From NCBI RefSeq assembly GCF_042850945.1, contig NZ_AP031496.1, forward strand, positions 2,046,001 through 2,110,000: a stretch of DNA of 64,000 nt. The letters are read 5' to 3'. This document shows positions 43,200 through 51,846 of this stretch, one piece after another. The DNA is from Halioxenophilus aromaticivorans (lineage in GTDB: Bacteria > Pseudomonadota > Gammaproteobacteria > Pseudomonadales > Cellvibrionaceae). The translations under genes and the position numbers were made by a program. Numbering within the stretch: the stretch's first letter is position 1; each line of letters starts with the position of its first letter. The notes under the pieces were generated by a model. The model was not told the origin of the DNA. It saw only the letters and a list, made by a program, of their open reading frames with translations, and did no database searches.

Positions 43200-43583
43200 T
43201 TACACCTGGGCCTCACGCAGAGCGACCTGCCAGCGTTGAACGTAGCGGCTGGCCATCATCGCGCTGACAAACATCACTACCGTTAGCGTTACGCCAATGC
43301 CGTCGGTCCAATGGCGCAGAGGGGATCCCAGTTCTACCACATAGGCGGTGAAATACGCCAAGAGCACGAAACACAACCAAGAGTAAGTGCGGTAATTGAC
43401 CTTGGCAATAAGGCCGGGGATGAATATCAACAGGGGAATCAACTGCATTCCCAATTTCGTCAGGGAAAACCCGTGCACAAATTGGCCGAGTATCAACAGG
43501 GCTATTAATAGGCCAAAGCTTACCACCGTGATCCTGTAGTGGAGTTCGGCTTTGCTTTGCCATTGTTCAACAGTGTCGGTCAT
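43200..43583 (-). CDS. DUF2069 inner-membrane protein
   Basis: The frame extends to 43655 but would overlap wrbA; the ATG at 43583 gives MTDTVEQWQSKAELHYRITV and 127 residues. Four hydrophobic helices (SFGLLIALLILGQFVHGF; LGMQLIPLLIFIPGLI; WLCFVLLAYFTAYVVELG; IGVTLTVVMFVSAMMASRYV) fit DUF2069. Function unknown. It is 11 bp downstream of wrbA and likely co-transcribed with arsC-wrbA. Confidence 0.87.
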   Translation of the reverse strand: MTDTVEQWQSKAELHYRITVVSFGLLIALLILGQFVHGFSLTKLGMQLIPLLIFIPGLIAKVNYRTYSWLCFVLLAYFTAYVVELGSPLRHWTDGIGVTLTVVMFVSAMMASRYVQRWQVALREAQV

Positions 43584-43594
43584 GGTGGATCTTC

Positions 43595-44197
43595 CTAGGG
43601 TTGCGCCGAGAGCTTGAGCGCTAATTGCGCCAAACGTCGGCCTTGGGCGCGGCACAGTTGGCGCTCGTGTTCGGTAAGCTCCTCGGAGCTGTGGGCGTGA
43701 TGTGAGGCGCCGTAGGGCGTGCCTCCGGATTGCGTGTTGGTCAAGGTCTGTTCGCTAAACGGGATGCCGGCCAGCACCATGCCATGGTGCAGCAAAGGCA
43801 CCATCATGGTGAGCAGGGTGGACTCCTGGCCGCCGTGGAGGCTGGCCGACGAGGTAAATACGCCGGCCGGCTTGTTGATGAGCGCCCCGCTGAGCCACAA
43901 ATCGCTGGTGCCATCCCAAAAATATTTCATGGCTGCGGCCATATTGCCAAAGCGAGTGGGGCTGCCCACGGCCAAGCCGGAACACTGGGCCAGGTCTTCG
44001 GTGTTGCAATAAACAGCGCCTTGGTCGGGAATGTCCGGCTCGGTGGCTTGGCAGTTGGGTGACACTGCCGGCACGGTACGGACGCGGCTTTCAATGCCAT
44101 CGATTTCGTCAATACCCTGGGCTATTTCCAGGGCCAGGGCTTGGGTGGCGCCGTTGCGGCTGTAGTACAACACTAAAACATAGGGTAGGGCGGACAT
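43595..44197 (-). CDS. wrbA: WrbA-type NAD(P)H:quinone oxidoreductase
   Basis: A 200-residue flavodoxin-fold protein. It begins YVLVLYYSRNGATQALALEI (FMN phosphate loop), and contains LAVGSPTRFGNMAAAMKYFW, GVFTSSASLHGGQESTLLTM and SGGTPYGASHHAH, all diagnostic for WrbA. It reduces quinones by two electrons, limiting redox cycling. It is the middle gene of arsC-wrbA-DUF2069, an arrangement I recall from Pseudomonas. Confidence 0.94.
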   Translation of the reverse strand: MSALPYVLVLYYSRNGATQALALEIAQGIDEIDGIESRVRTVPAVSPNCQATEPDIPDQGAVYCNTEDLAQCSGLAVGSPTRFGNMAAAMKYFWDGTSDLWLSGALINKPAGVFTSSASLHGGQESTLLTMMVPLLHHGMVLAGIPFSEQTLTNTQSGGTPYGASHHAHSSEELTEHERQLCRAQGRRLAQLALKLSAQP

Positions 44198-44215
44198 GGT
44201 TCGGCTCTGGGCTCC

Positions 44216-44560
44216 TTACAAAAAACGGTTTACGTTCTCGGGCGGGCGCCCCAGTACCGCTTGGTCGCCCTTCACCACGATTGGGCGTTCGATTAATTTG
44301 GGGTATTGAGCCATAAAATCGATCAACTGCTGCTCGCTCAGTTCTGGGTTTTTGAGGTTGTTGCCTTTGTAGTCGCTCTCGCCTTTACGCAACAAGTCGC
44401 GGGCGAAGATGCCTAACTTGGTTAACAGCGAGCCGATTTCTTCCGCATTGAGCGGGTTTTCAAGATACAGTACCACCTCTGGTGTAATGCCTGCGGCCTC
44501 AATCAATTGCAGGGTGTTGCGCGATTTGGAGCAGCGAGGATTGTGGTAAATGGTCAGCAT
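44216..44560 (-). CDS. arsC: ArsC-family thioredoxin-fold reductase (arsenate reductase-like)
   Basis: The upstream frame runs to 44644, but the ATG at 44560 starts MLTIYHNPRCSKSRNTLQLI, the standard start for the family, giving 114 residues. The active Cys is in NPRCSKSRN. Later motifs LENPLNAEEI, LIDFMAQYPKLIERPIVVKG and LGRPPENV are as in YffB/ArsC-type glutaredoxin-dependent reductases. No arsB or arsR is nearby, so a housekeeping role within the wrbA block is more likely than arsenic resistance. 18 bp upstream of wrbA. Confidence 0.92.
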   Translation of the reverse strand: MLTIYHNPRCSKSRNTLQLIEAAGITPEVVLYLENPLNAEEIGSLLTKLGIFARDLLRKGESDYKGNNLKNPELSEQQLIDFMAQYPKLIERPIVVKGDQAVLGRPPENVNRFL

Positions 44561-44714
44561 GTGGGTTCCTATGTTGTGCCAGCGATTATAAGCAGTTAGC
44601 GTAGCATTGTGAGAAATAACTTTAACGCTATACACTGCACCCACCTGTGCGGCGGGCTTAGGCTGTCGGCTGGTTGGTCATCAATTTTGGGGATACGTTA
44701 CGGTAAGGGGCGGT

Positions 44715-45965
44715 ATGTTAGCAAACGTTAGTATGGAATCGCTAAGGGCGCGTGGCCGCTATGTATGGCGTCTGGTGATCGAGGTGTATCAACATTTTAT
44801 GGCGCGGGATTGCCAGCAAAGTGCAGCATCGCTGACCTACGTCTCTTTGTTTGCGCTAGTGCCTATGTTAACCCTGGTGTATTCGCTGGTGTCGATCTTA
44901 CCGGCCTCCGGTGAGCTGGAGACGATGCTGCAAAAGGTGATTTTCGAAAACTTGGTGCCCACCAGTGGCCAGGCAGTGCAAGAGCATTTAGCCAGCTTTA
45001 CAGAGCGAGCTCGCAGCTTAACCCTGCCTGGGGTGGCGGTGTTGGTGGTGACCGCCTATTTGATGCTGAAAAATATCGAGAAGACCTTCAATAAAATCTG
45101 GGGGGTGGAGCAGGCGCGCAGCGGTCTGTCCAACTTCCTCATCTATCAGGCCGTGCTCACCCTTGGGCCCATTTTGATTGGTGCCGGTTTGGCCATCAGT
45201 ACCTATTTGTTATCCATCAAGTTGCGCTGGGGTGGGTTGGAGGACTTCGGCCTGGGGCCCGTGTTGCTGGGGTATTTGCCCGGCGTGTTGGCGGCCATCG
45301 CATTCACTTTGTTTTTTGCCATGGTGCCCAATTGCAGTGTGCCCATGAAAGAGGCCGCCATAGGTGGCTTGATAACCGCCATTTTGTTTGAAACCGGTAA
45401 AAACCTGTTTACGGCGCTGGTGGCCAAAAGCAGCTACGAGCTCATTTACGGTGCCTTTGCCATTGTGCCGTTATTCTTGTTGTGGATTTACGTGCTCTGG
45501 TCTCTGATTTTGGGCGGGGCGGTACTGGTGCGGTGTTTGGTGCACCTGCGCATCGAGGCCTCCGCCAAAGGCTATACAGAGCTAATGGCAGCTATGGTGT
45601 TCGTTTCTCAGGTGGTGAAAGGAATGCGAGGCGGTTCGGCGGTACGCGCCGCTAATGCCTACCGCTGGGGGGTACATCCTGAGCAGTTTAACCGCATCAA
45701 AAACAACCTGTTGAAGGCCCGGATATTAGCCGAAACCAATTCCGGTCGCTTTGTTTTGGGTCGCACGCTGGATTCTATCACCGTGCGTGACATCGAACAT
45801 TGCGTGGCGCGTTCTGAGTTAGGCCAGGTTAAAACGTTTAGTGGCCATTTGGAGCCCTGGCAGGAAAAGCTCCAGCAGCGCATTGCTGAGTGCCAGGTCC
45901 ATCAATCCAGTGCGCTTAACATAACGTTGCTGGAGTTGTTCGAGGTGCCGAAAACGCCATCCTAA
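44715..45965 (+). CDS. YihY/BrkB-family inner-membrane protein
   Basis: A 416-residue protein with the YihY (formerly 'ribonuclease BN') domain: ARDCQQSAASLTYVSLFALV, SLTLPGVAVLVVTAYLMLKN, IEKTFNKIWGV, AFTLFFAMVPNCSVPMKEAA and YELIYGAFAIVPLFLLWIYV. Six transmembrane helices are expected in the first 290 residues. The last 120 residues form a soluble winged-helix-like tail that is common in gammaproteobacterial members. The RNase name is obsolete; function unknown. It is divergent from arsC-wrbA. Confidence 0.92.
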   Translation: MLANVSMESLRARGRYVWRLVIEVYQHFMARDCQQSAASLTYVSLFALVPMLTLVYSLVSILPASGELETMLQKVIFENLVPTSGQAVQEHLASFTERARSLTLPGVAVLVVTAYLMLKNIEKTFNKIWGVEQARSGLSNFLIYQAVLTLGPILIGAGLAISTYLLSIKLRWGGLEDFGLGPVLLGYLPGVLAAIAFTLFFAMVPNCSVPMKEAAIGGLITAILFETGKNLFTALVAKSSYELIYGAFAIVPLFLLWIYVLWSLILGGAVLVRCLVHLRIEASAKGYTELMAAMVFVSQVVKGMRGGSAVRAANAYRWGVHPEQFNRIKNNLLKARILAETNSGRFVLGRTLDSITVRDIEHCVARSELGQVKTFSGHLEPWQEKLQQRIAECQVHQSSALNITLLELFEVPKTPS

Positions 45966-46057
45966 TCGTTCTTTAGCCGCCGTTGGCTACCCGCACAGGG
46001 CAGAAATCGGATTAACTTCTATACTGTTGAAAAAACGGAATTAACCGAACACTGTCC

Positions 46058-46423
46058 ATGACCATACCATTACTGATTTGCGACGACTCCAGCATGGCCC
46101 GCAAGCAAGTGGCCCGATCCCTGCCGCAGGGCTGGGACGTTGATGTCACTTTCGCGGCGAACGGCATTGAGGGCCTGGCGGCCATTCAGCAGGGGCGAGG
46201 TGAAATGGTATTTCTCGATCTAACCATGCCGGAAATGGACGGCTATGAGGTATTGGAAGCCATTCGCAAGGACAACCACAAGTGCATCGTCATTGTGATT
46301 TCCGGAGATATTCAGCCGGATGCTCGGGACAGGGTACTGCGCCTCGGGGCTCTGGAGTTCATTCGCAAGCCTATTAATCAGACTTCGTTAACTGAGGTGC
46401 TACAACGATTTGGCTTGCTCTAG
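46058..46423 (+). CDS. CheY-like single-domain response regulator
   Basis: A 121-residue receiver without output domain. Acidic pocket in LLICDDSSMARKQVARSLPQ, phospho-acceptor Asp in MVFLDLTMPEMDGYEVLEAI, switch Ser in IVIVISGDIQPDARDRV and the conserved Lys in FIRKPI. The CheC-like gene 52 bp downstream is its natural phosphatase or partner. No histidine kinase or chemotaxis genes are near. Confidence 0.93.
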   Translation: MTIPLLICDDSSMARKQVARSLPQGWDVDVTFAANGIEGLAAIQQGRGEMVFLDLTMPEMDGYEVLEAIRKDNHKCIVIVISGDIQPDARDRVLRLGALEFIRKPINQTSLTEVLQRFGLL

Positions 46424-46475
46424 CTTTGGCTTGCTTTAATCAATAACAATAAGGTACCCAGACAAGGCCACGCCT

Positions 46476-47075
46476 GTGAAAAACCTGCTAAGCGAAGATG
46501 ATCAAGATGCCTTAAGAGAAACCTGTAACCTGGCTATGGGGGCCGGTGGCGAAGCGCTGTTCGATTTTACCGGTCAGTTCGTTACATTATCCATTCCTAA
46601 AATACAGCAGTTGGGTGGCCAATCCGAGCCACGGGATCTGCTGGCGGAAATGGGATCGGTCAATGCTATCAGCGTGGCCGCACAAGAGTTTAGTCTTGGC
46701 CAAGCTTCGGCCAGTGCCCTTTGCGTGGCCTGTAGTGAAAGCCTAGCGGTGTTGGAAAACGCGCCCGGAGTCAGCAGCAGTGCGGTAGGTGCGCGCTTTC
46801 ACCAGCAGATGAGTCAGGTGTTGATTTGTACGGCATTAAGGCGTTTTGCCGAGGTGCTCGAGCTGGAGCTCGCTTTGGCACCATTGCAGCTGTTGCATCA
46901 CAACCAGCCTTGGGGCAAGGTCGATCTGCCAAAAATAGCCCTGCTGGGCGATACGCTCAGTGTGGAAATGAACTATCGGCTAGAAAGCCACGTGTATAAT
47001 GCCAGCTTGGTATTTTGTCTGCCGGAGCCCATGCAAACTTCCGTATTGGCTGCTCTGCATAGGCTGATGGCATAA
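46476..47075 (+). CDS. CheC/CheX-like phosphatase-type protein
   Basis: A 199-residue protein starting at GTG. Its first segment DQDALRETCNLAMGAGGEAL resembles the CheC active-site helix, whose usual E-x2-N-x2-x-G pattern is here ETCNLAMGAGG, and the repeat-like second half carries VGARFHQQMSQVLICTALRR. CheC proteins dephosphorylate CheY-type regulators; here the partner is probably the receiver encoded just upstream. The second catalytic E-N pair is less clear, so activity is uncertain. The gene is followed by about 190 bp without a gene. Confidence 0.75.
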   Translation: MKNLLSEDDQDALRETCNLAMGAGGEALFDFTGQFVTLSIPKIQQLGGQSEPRDLLAEMGSVNAISVAAQEFSLGQASASALCVACSESLAVLENAPGVSSSAVGARFHQQMSQVLICTALRRFAEVLELELALAPLQLLHHNQPWGKVDLPKIALLGDTLSVEMNYRLESHVYNASLVFCLPEPMQTSVLAALHRLMA

Positions 47076-47268
47076 TAAGCCAACGTTAAAGGACGCTGTC
47101 CTGACTAGCCACAACTACCAATCGACGCTAGCACGCAAACGCTCCACCCCAGTACGCTCCTACATCTTAAAGCGGCCTCAGATTACCGCTGTAGGCCCCA
47201 GCTTTTTTCAGTACAATGCCGGCCCATCAGGTTGCTTTAAGCCTACTCCCACCTTCGTTGGAATCATT

Positions 47269-48555
47269 GTGTCTGAATCGTTTTTGCAGCAGTTATCTTC
47301 CTTTGGTCAGCGCTTTTGCGCCGACAGCGGCACCTTTACTCTTATGGATGACTTGGGTAAGGCGCTGACGGTCAATCCCGATATGCTGTTTTTGGGTGGA
47401 GGTAACCCGGCTCGCATTGAGGCAGTAGAGTACGAGATTAAGCTGGCTCTAGAGGCGATCCTTGCCGCCCCCGACGGCATTCAGAAGATGTACGGTAACT
47501 ATCAGTCACCCCAGGGCGACCCGGAATTCCTGGAGGCCCTGGCCAGTTACTTTCAGCGCCATTGCGGTTGGCCGGTGACCAGTGCCAACATTGCCTTAGC
47601 CAACGGCAGCCAAGCGGCGTTTTTTGTGCTGTTTAATATGTTCGCCGGTGATTTCGAGGATGGCAGTCGCAAGCAGGTGCTATTGCCCATGGCGCCGGAA
47701 TATATCGGCTACAGTAGCTCTGGGCTTTGTGACGAATTCTTTTGTTCGGTGAAACCGCAAATCGAAATATTGCCCGGCAATCAGTTTAAATATCACGTCG
47801 ATTTCGACCAGCTACCGTTATCCGACCCTGGCGCCAGCCAAGGCATTGGAGCTGTCTGTTTGTCTCGTCCAACTAACCCTACAGGCAATGTAATCAGTGA
47901 CGACGAGTTGGCGCGCTTGAGTGCCCTGGCCTGCGCGCGGCAAGTGCCGCTGATTATTGATGCCGCCTATGGATTGCCTTTCCCTGGTATTCTCTTTAGT
48001 GATGCCGGTGCCCCCTGGGATGACAACACGGTTTATATGCTCAGCTTATCCAAAATTGGCTTGCCGGGTGTGAGAACCGGCATCGTTGTCGCCAATCCAG
48101 AGGTGATAGCGGCCTATACCAAAGCCAATACCGCACTGAACTTGGCGTGCTCCAGCGCCGGGCCTGCCTTGGCTAAACATTGGTTGCAAAATGACCACAT
48201 CAACACCATTAGTCGGCAGATGGTGCAGCCGTACTACGCCCAGGCATCACGTACCGCCATTGAATTAATCACTAACGCTTGCGCTGATCTTCCGGTTAAG
48301 ATTCACGCTCCGCAGGGGGCTATTTTCCTTTGGCTGTGGTGCCAAGATCTGCCCATTAGCAGCCAGGAATTGTACCAAAGGCTGAAAACCCGGGGTGTTT
48401 TGGTGTTGTCTGGTCATCATTTCTTTATCGGATTGGAAGACAGCGGCTGGCCCCATGCCCAACAATGCCTGCGTATTACCTACTGCCAGCCGCGGCCAGT
48501 GTTGGAACAAGCCGTAGCGATATTGGCCGACGAACTGACCCAGGTTTATGGGTAG
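47269..48555 (+). CDS. avtA: Valine-pyruvate transaminase AvtA
   Basis: A 428-residue fold-type I PLP enzyme, close to E. coli AvtA in start and length: FLQQLSSFGQRFCADSGTFT, LMDDLGKALT, FLGGGNPARIEAV, YGNYQSPQGDPEFLEALASY, CLSRPTNPTGNVISDDEL, IIDAAYGLPFPGILFSDA and the PLP Lys in YMLSLSKIGLPGVRTGIVVA. It interconverts valine/alanine and their keto acids. GTG start with GGAA upstream. Confidence 0.94.
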   Translation: MSESFLQQLSSFGQRFCADSGTFTLMDDLGKALTVNPDMLFLGGGNPARIEAVEYEIKLALEAILAAPDGIQKMYGNYQSPQGDPEFLEALASYFQRHCGWPVTSANIALANGSQAAFFVLFNMFAGDFEDGSRKQVLLPMAPEYIGYSSSGLCDEFFCSVKPQIEILPGNQFKYHVDFDQLPLSDPGASQGIGAVCLSRPTNPTGNVISDDELARLSALACARQVPLIIDAAYGLPFPGILFSDAGAPWDDNTVYMLSLSKIGLPGVRTGIVVANPEVIAAYTKANTALNLACSSAGPALAKHWLQNDHINTISRQMVQPYYAQASRTAIELITNACADLPVKIHAPQGAIFLWLWCQDLPISSQELYQRLKTRGVLVLSGHHFFIGLEDSGWPHAQQCLRITYCQPRPVLEQAVAILADELTQVYG

Positions 48556-48635
48556 GCTCGCCAATGACTCCCGCGCAGTGATCTGGTATTGAAGCCAGCT
48601 TGGGCGCAAATTCAACCGCTGTTTTTTCGATTGCT

Positions 48636-49790
48636 ATGAAACAACCCATTTATCTTGATTACGCTGCCACCACACCGGTAGACCCTCGAGTGGCCGAAGC
48701 CATGACGCGGTGCTTAACCATGGATGGCATATTCGCCAACCCAGCCTCGCGCTCTCATCGTTATGGCTGGCAGGCAGAGGAGGCCGTGGAAAACGCACGC
48801 CGGCAGGTGGCCGATTTGATTGCCACCGACCCGCGCGCAGTGGTTTGGACCAGCGGCGCCACCGAGGCCAATAACCTTGCCATTAAAGGTGTTGCCCAGG
48901 CGCACGGCAAGCCCGGTAGCCATTTCATTACTTCCACAATTGAACACAAAGCGGTGCTGGATTGCTTCGCGGTGCTGGAAGAGCAGGGGTACGCGGTCAC
49001 CTATCTGCAGCCCAATGAACAGGGCGAAATCGAGCCAGAGCAAGTGGCCAAAGCACTGCGACCTGAGACGGTGCTGGTGTCGCTGATGCTGGTAAACAAT
49101 GAACTGGGTGTGATCAACGATATTGAAGCTATCAGCCAATTGTGCCGTCAGCAAGATGTGTTGTTGCACGTGGATGCTGCCCAAGGCGCCGGTAAACTGG
49201 CCATCGATGCGCAGCAATTGGGGGTGGATTTGATGTCGTTGTCGGCGCACAAGGTGTACGGCCCCAAAGGGGTGGGTGCGCTCTATGTGCGTCGGACTCC
49301 GCCGGTGGTGATCAGTGCGCAAATGCACGGCGGTGGCCACGAGCGCGGTATGCGTTCGGGCACTCTGGCTACCCACCAATGCGTTGGTATGGGCGAAGCG
49401 TTTGCCATTGCCAAGCTAGAGTTAGAGCAGGATCAACACCATTACCACGCCCTAATGTCTGCTCTGGTGGACGGTGTTTTGGCAGCGGGCGATGTCTCCA
49501 TTAACGGCGCTGCGTCCAATAAGGTCGCCAATATCGTCAATTTTGCCTTCCATGGCCAGGAAGGGGACCGTTTGATGATGGTTTTAAAAGATTTGGCGGT
49601 CAGTTCCGGTTCGGCCTGCACCTCGGCCAGCGTGGAGCCTTCGTATGTGTTGCAGCAGATTGGCGTGGGGCGGGAATTGGCCCACGCTTCATTGCGTTTC
49701 AGCGTGGGAAGATTTACGCAAATGGATGATATCGATCGGGCGGTGGCCAGCGTTCAGGACGGCTTGGCTAAACTGAGCCGGTTGTCGTAA
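48636..49790 (+). CDS. Cysteine desulfurase, IscS/NifS family
   Basis: The frame opens at 48600, but the ATG at 48636 (MKQPIYLDYAATTPVDPRVA) is the regular family start, giving 384 residues. Seen are WTSGATEANNLAIKGVAQ, TSTIEHKAVLDC, HVDAAQGAGKL, the PLP Lys in SLSAHKVYGPKGVGALYVRR, the flexible loop Cys in VSSGSACTSASVEPSYVL and HASLRFSVGRF. It provides persulfide sulfur for Fe-S clusters, tRNA thiolation or other uses. No iscR, iscU, iscA, hscBA or fdx is adjacent, though in Pseudomonas they separate iscS from ndk as I recall. It may thus be IscS or a specialised paralogue. Confidence 0.92.
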   Translation: MKQPIYLDYAATTPVDPRVAEAMTRCLTMDGIFANPASRSHRYGWQAEEAVENARRQVADLIATDPRAVVWTSGATEANNLAIKGVAQAHGKPGSHFITSTIEHKAVLDCFAVLEEQGYAVTYLQPNEQGEIEPEQVAKALRPETVLVSLMLVNNELGVINDIEAISQLCRQQDVLLHVDAAQGAGKLAIDAQQLGVDLMSLSAHKVYGPKGVGALYVRRTPPVVISAQMHGGGHERGMRSGTLATHQCVGMGEAFAIAKLELEQDQHHYHALMSALVDGVLAAGDVSINGAASNKVANIVNFAFHGQEGDRLMMVLKDLAVSSGSACTSASVEPSYVLQQIGVGRELAHASLRFSVGRFTQMDDIDRAVASVQDGLAKLSRLS

Positions 49791-49840
49791 TCCCTGCGCG
49801 CTGGCTGACTTAAGGCGTAGGCAAAATGTCGGAATCGGCG

Positions 49841-49846
49841 TATAAT
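49841..49846 (+). promoter_or_regulatory. Consensus -10 box in the ndk upstream region
   Basis: A perfect TATAAT stands 226 bp before the ndk start and 50 bp after the desulfurase stop. No good -35 at 16-18 bp is visible, but the position suits a promoter for the ndk block with a long leader. Confidence 0.4.
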
Positions 49847-50071
49847 TCGCGCTCTTTTTTTGGCGCTTTGGCCAAGAAATGGACAGTGCGCGGTGTCGTA
49901 ACCCGAACCACAGCGCACGCGGGGCTGCTTATTTGCAGCCAATAGCTATACAAATATTCGGCTTGTCGCCCAGGCGGCAGGCCTGCCTAGTGCTCCGCGC
50001 AATCGTAAACGCAGGGCAGCCGGCTGAGAATACAGTACTTCAATTATTCAGTCTTACTTATGGAGATCGCA

Positions 50072-50497
50072 ATGGCGGTAGAAAAGACCCTTTCAATTAT
50101 TAAGCCAGATGCAGTTGCTAAAAATGTCATCGGTGAAATCAACGCTCGCTTCGAAAAAGCTGGCCTAACACTGGTCGCCATGAAAATGGTTCACCTGGAC
50201 GACGAAAAAGCGGGCGGTTTCTACGCCGAGCACAAAGAGCGTCCTTTCTTTAAAGACTTGGTTGCTTTTATGACTTCCGGCCCTGTTGTTGTTCAGGTTT
50301 TGGAAGGTGAAAACGCCATCCTGGCCAACCGTGATTTGATGGGTGCCACCAATCCAAAAGAAGCGGCTGCCGGAACCATCCGCGCTGACTTCGCCAGCTC
50401 CATCGATGCCAACGCCGTTCACGGTTCTGACTCTCCTGCGTCTGCCGAGCGTGAAATCGCTTACTTCTTTGGCGCCGACGAGATCCACTCTCGTTAA
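50072..50497 (+). CDS. ndk: Nucleoside diphosphate kinase
   Basis: The ATG at 50072 has GGAG at good distance and gives the normal 141 residues (MAVEKTLSIIKPDAVAKNVI). The active-site region is RADFASSIDANAVHGSDSPA with the phospho-His in NAVHGSD; also FEKAGLTLVAMKM, PVVVQVLEGENAI and LMGATNPKEAAAGTIR. It balances NTP pools using ATP. It heads the ndk-rlmN-pilF-rodZ-ispG-hisS-yfgM-bamB-der block. Confidence 0.98.
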   Translation: MAVEKTLSIIKPDAVAKNVIGEINARFEKAGLTLVAMKMVHLDDEKAGGFYAEHKERPFFKDLVAFMTSGPVVVQVLEGENAILANRDLMGATNPKEAAAGTIRADFASSIDANAVHGSDSPASAEREIAYFFGADEIHSR

Positions 50498-50514
50498 ATA
50501 AGCCAACAGCGGAC

Positions 50515-50542
50515 CCTAAGGCACCTTACAAAGTGCCTTAGG
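50515..50542 (+). terminator. Strong hairpin after ndk
   Basis: CCTAAGGCAC pairs perfectly with GTGCCTTAGG around an 8-nt loop, 17 bp after the ndk stop. No T-run touches it; a T-rich tract starts about 20 bp later. It is an mRNA-end hairpin or a partial terminator inside the block. Confidence 0.6.
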
Positions 50543-50611
50543 TAATGCTTGTAATATATTGTTTCTTGTTGTTTTTTTTAATCTTTCACGCTTTCTGCCT
50601 GAGTCCCCCAC

Positions 50612-51757
50612 ATGAGTGAGTTTATCGCTACATCCATAGCTGCCGATGCCACCGACATTGCCAAAGTAAATTTACTGGGTTTGTCGCCGGCCAAGCTCGC
50701 CGAGTGGTTTGCGTCCATTGGCGAAAAGCCGTTCCGAGCCACACAGATGCTCAAGTGGATTCACCAAGCGGGTGTGACGGATTTCGACCAAATGACCAAC
50801 ATCAGCAAAGATCTGCGCGCTAAGTTGGTGGATTTGGCCTGTATTGAGCCGCCCAAAGTTATGCAGCAATTGGACTCTGCGGATGGCACACGTAAGTTTT
50901 TATTCGAAGTCCCCGGTGGCAGTGCCATCGAGACGGTATTTATTCCGGATGGGGAGCGCGGCACGCTGTGCGTTTCCAGCCAGGTCGGCTGCTCGCTGGA
51001 TTGCAGTTTTTGCGCTACAGGTAAGCAGGGATTTAACCGCGATTTAAGCGTGGCTGAAATCATTGGTCAGGTGTTCATTGCCGCCAAATCCTTTGGCCAG
51101 TTGCAGCCCAAGGGGCCGCGTCGGGTCACCAATGTGGTGTTAATGGGCATGGGCGAACCGCTGCTCAATTTCGATAACGTAGTCGACGCCATGGCATTAA
51201 TGATGGACGATAACTGCTATGGCATTTCAAAGCGTCGGGTGACGCTAAGCACCTCCGGCGTTGTGCCGGCCCTGAATCGGTTGGGGCAGTACACCGATGC
51301 TTGTTTGGCCATCTCTCTGCACGCGCCAAACGACGCGTTGCGCGATCAATTAGTACCGATCAACAAAAAATATCCCATTGCGTTGCTGTTGGAAAGCGCT
51401 AAGCGCTACATCGAAGGTTTGCCGGATACCCACCGCAAAATGACCATCGAGTACACCTTGATCGACCAGGTTAACGATCGCCCGGAGCACGCTTACGAAC
51501 TGGCTGAATTGCTGCGTGAGGTGCCCGTAAAAATCAATCTCATTCCTTTCAATCCGTTTAACTTGTCGGACTACAAGCGTTGCAGCAACAACGCCCTGAA
51601 TCGCTTCAAGCAAATTTTAGTGCAAGCCGGTTACACCACCACGGTACGAACCACCCGTGGTGACGACATAGACGCCGCCTGTGGTCAGCTAGCCGGCAGT
51701 GTGAATGACCGCACCCGACGCGCCGAGCGTCACCGCGCACGTGCCGGTCAGGTGTAA
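50612..51757 (+). CDS. rlmN: Dual-specificity 23S rRNA/tRNA adenine-C2 methyltransferase RlmN
   Basis: A 381-residue radical-SAM enzyme methylating A2503 of 23S rRNA and A37 of some tRNAs. The Fe-S cluster cysteines are in SSQVGCSLDCSFCATGKQGF (CxxxCxxC), and the C-terminal catalytic Cys is in TTRGDDIDAACGQLAG. Also present are KPFRATQMLKWIHQAG, NVVLMGMGEPLLNFDNVV and RRVTLSTSGVVPALNRLG. Full length, with a basic tail. Confidence 0.97.
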   Translation: MSEFIATSIAADATDIAKVNLLGLSPAKLAEWFASIGEKPFRATQMLKWIHQAGVTDFDQMTNISKDLRAKLVDLACIEPPKVMQQLDSADGTRKFLFEVPGGSAIETVFIPDGERGTLCVSSQVGCSLDCSFCATGKQGFNRDLSVAEIIGQVFIAAKSFGQLQPKGPRRVTNVVLMGMGEPLLNFDNVVDAMALMMDDNCYGISKRRVTLSTSGVVPALNRLGQYTDACLAISLHAPNDALRDQLVPINKKYPIALLLESAKRYIEGLPDTHRKMTIEYTLIDQVNDRPEHAYELAELLREVPVKINLIPFNPFNLSDYKRCSNNALNRFKQILVQAGYTTTVRTTRGDDIDAACGQLAGSVNDRTRRAERHRARAGQV

Positions 51758-51846
51758 GGTTGTAGCCCTGGGGGCGAGGGTTATTCGATTGCGCTAAACT
51801 AAGCCAGAACAGATATAAGCGACCAATAGGATTGTTAGCTCAGGAT

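Noticed and set aside
44216..44560. Arsenic-resistance locus
   Set aside because: Only an ArsC-fold protein in a conserved wrbA block; no arsR, arsB or acr3.
48714..49379. 221-codon open frame opposite the cysteine desulfurase gene
   Set aside because: It lies wholly antisense to a conserved enzyme, has His/Gln-rich composition typical of a shadow frame and no ribosome site.
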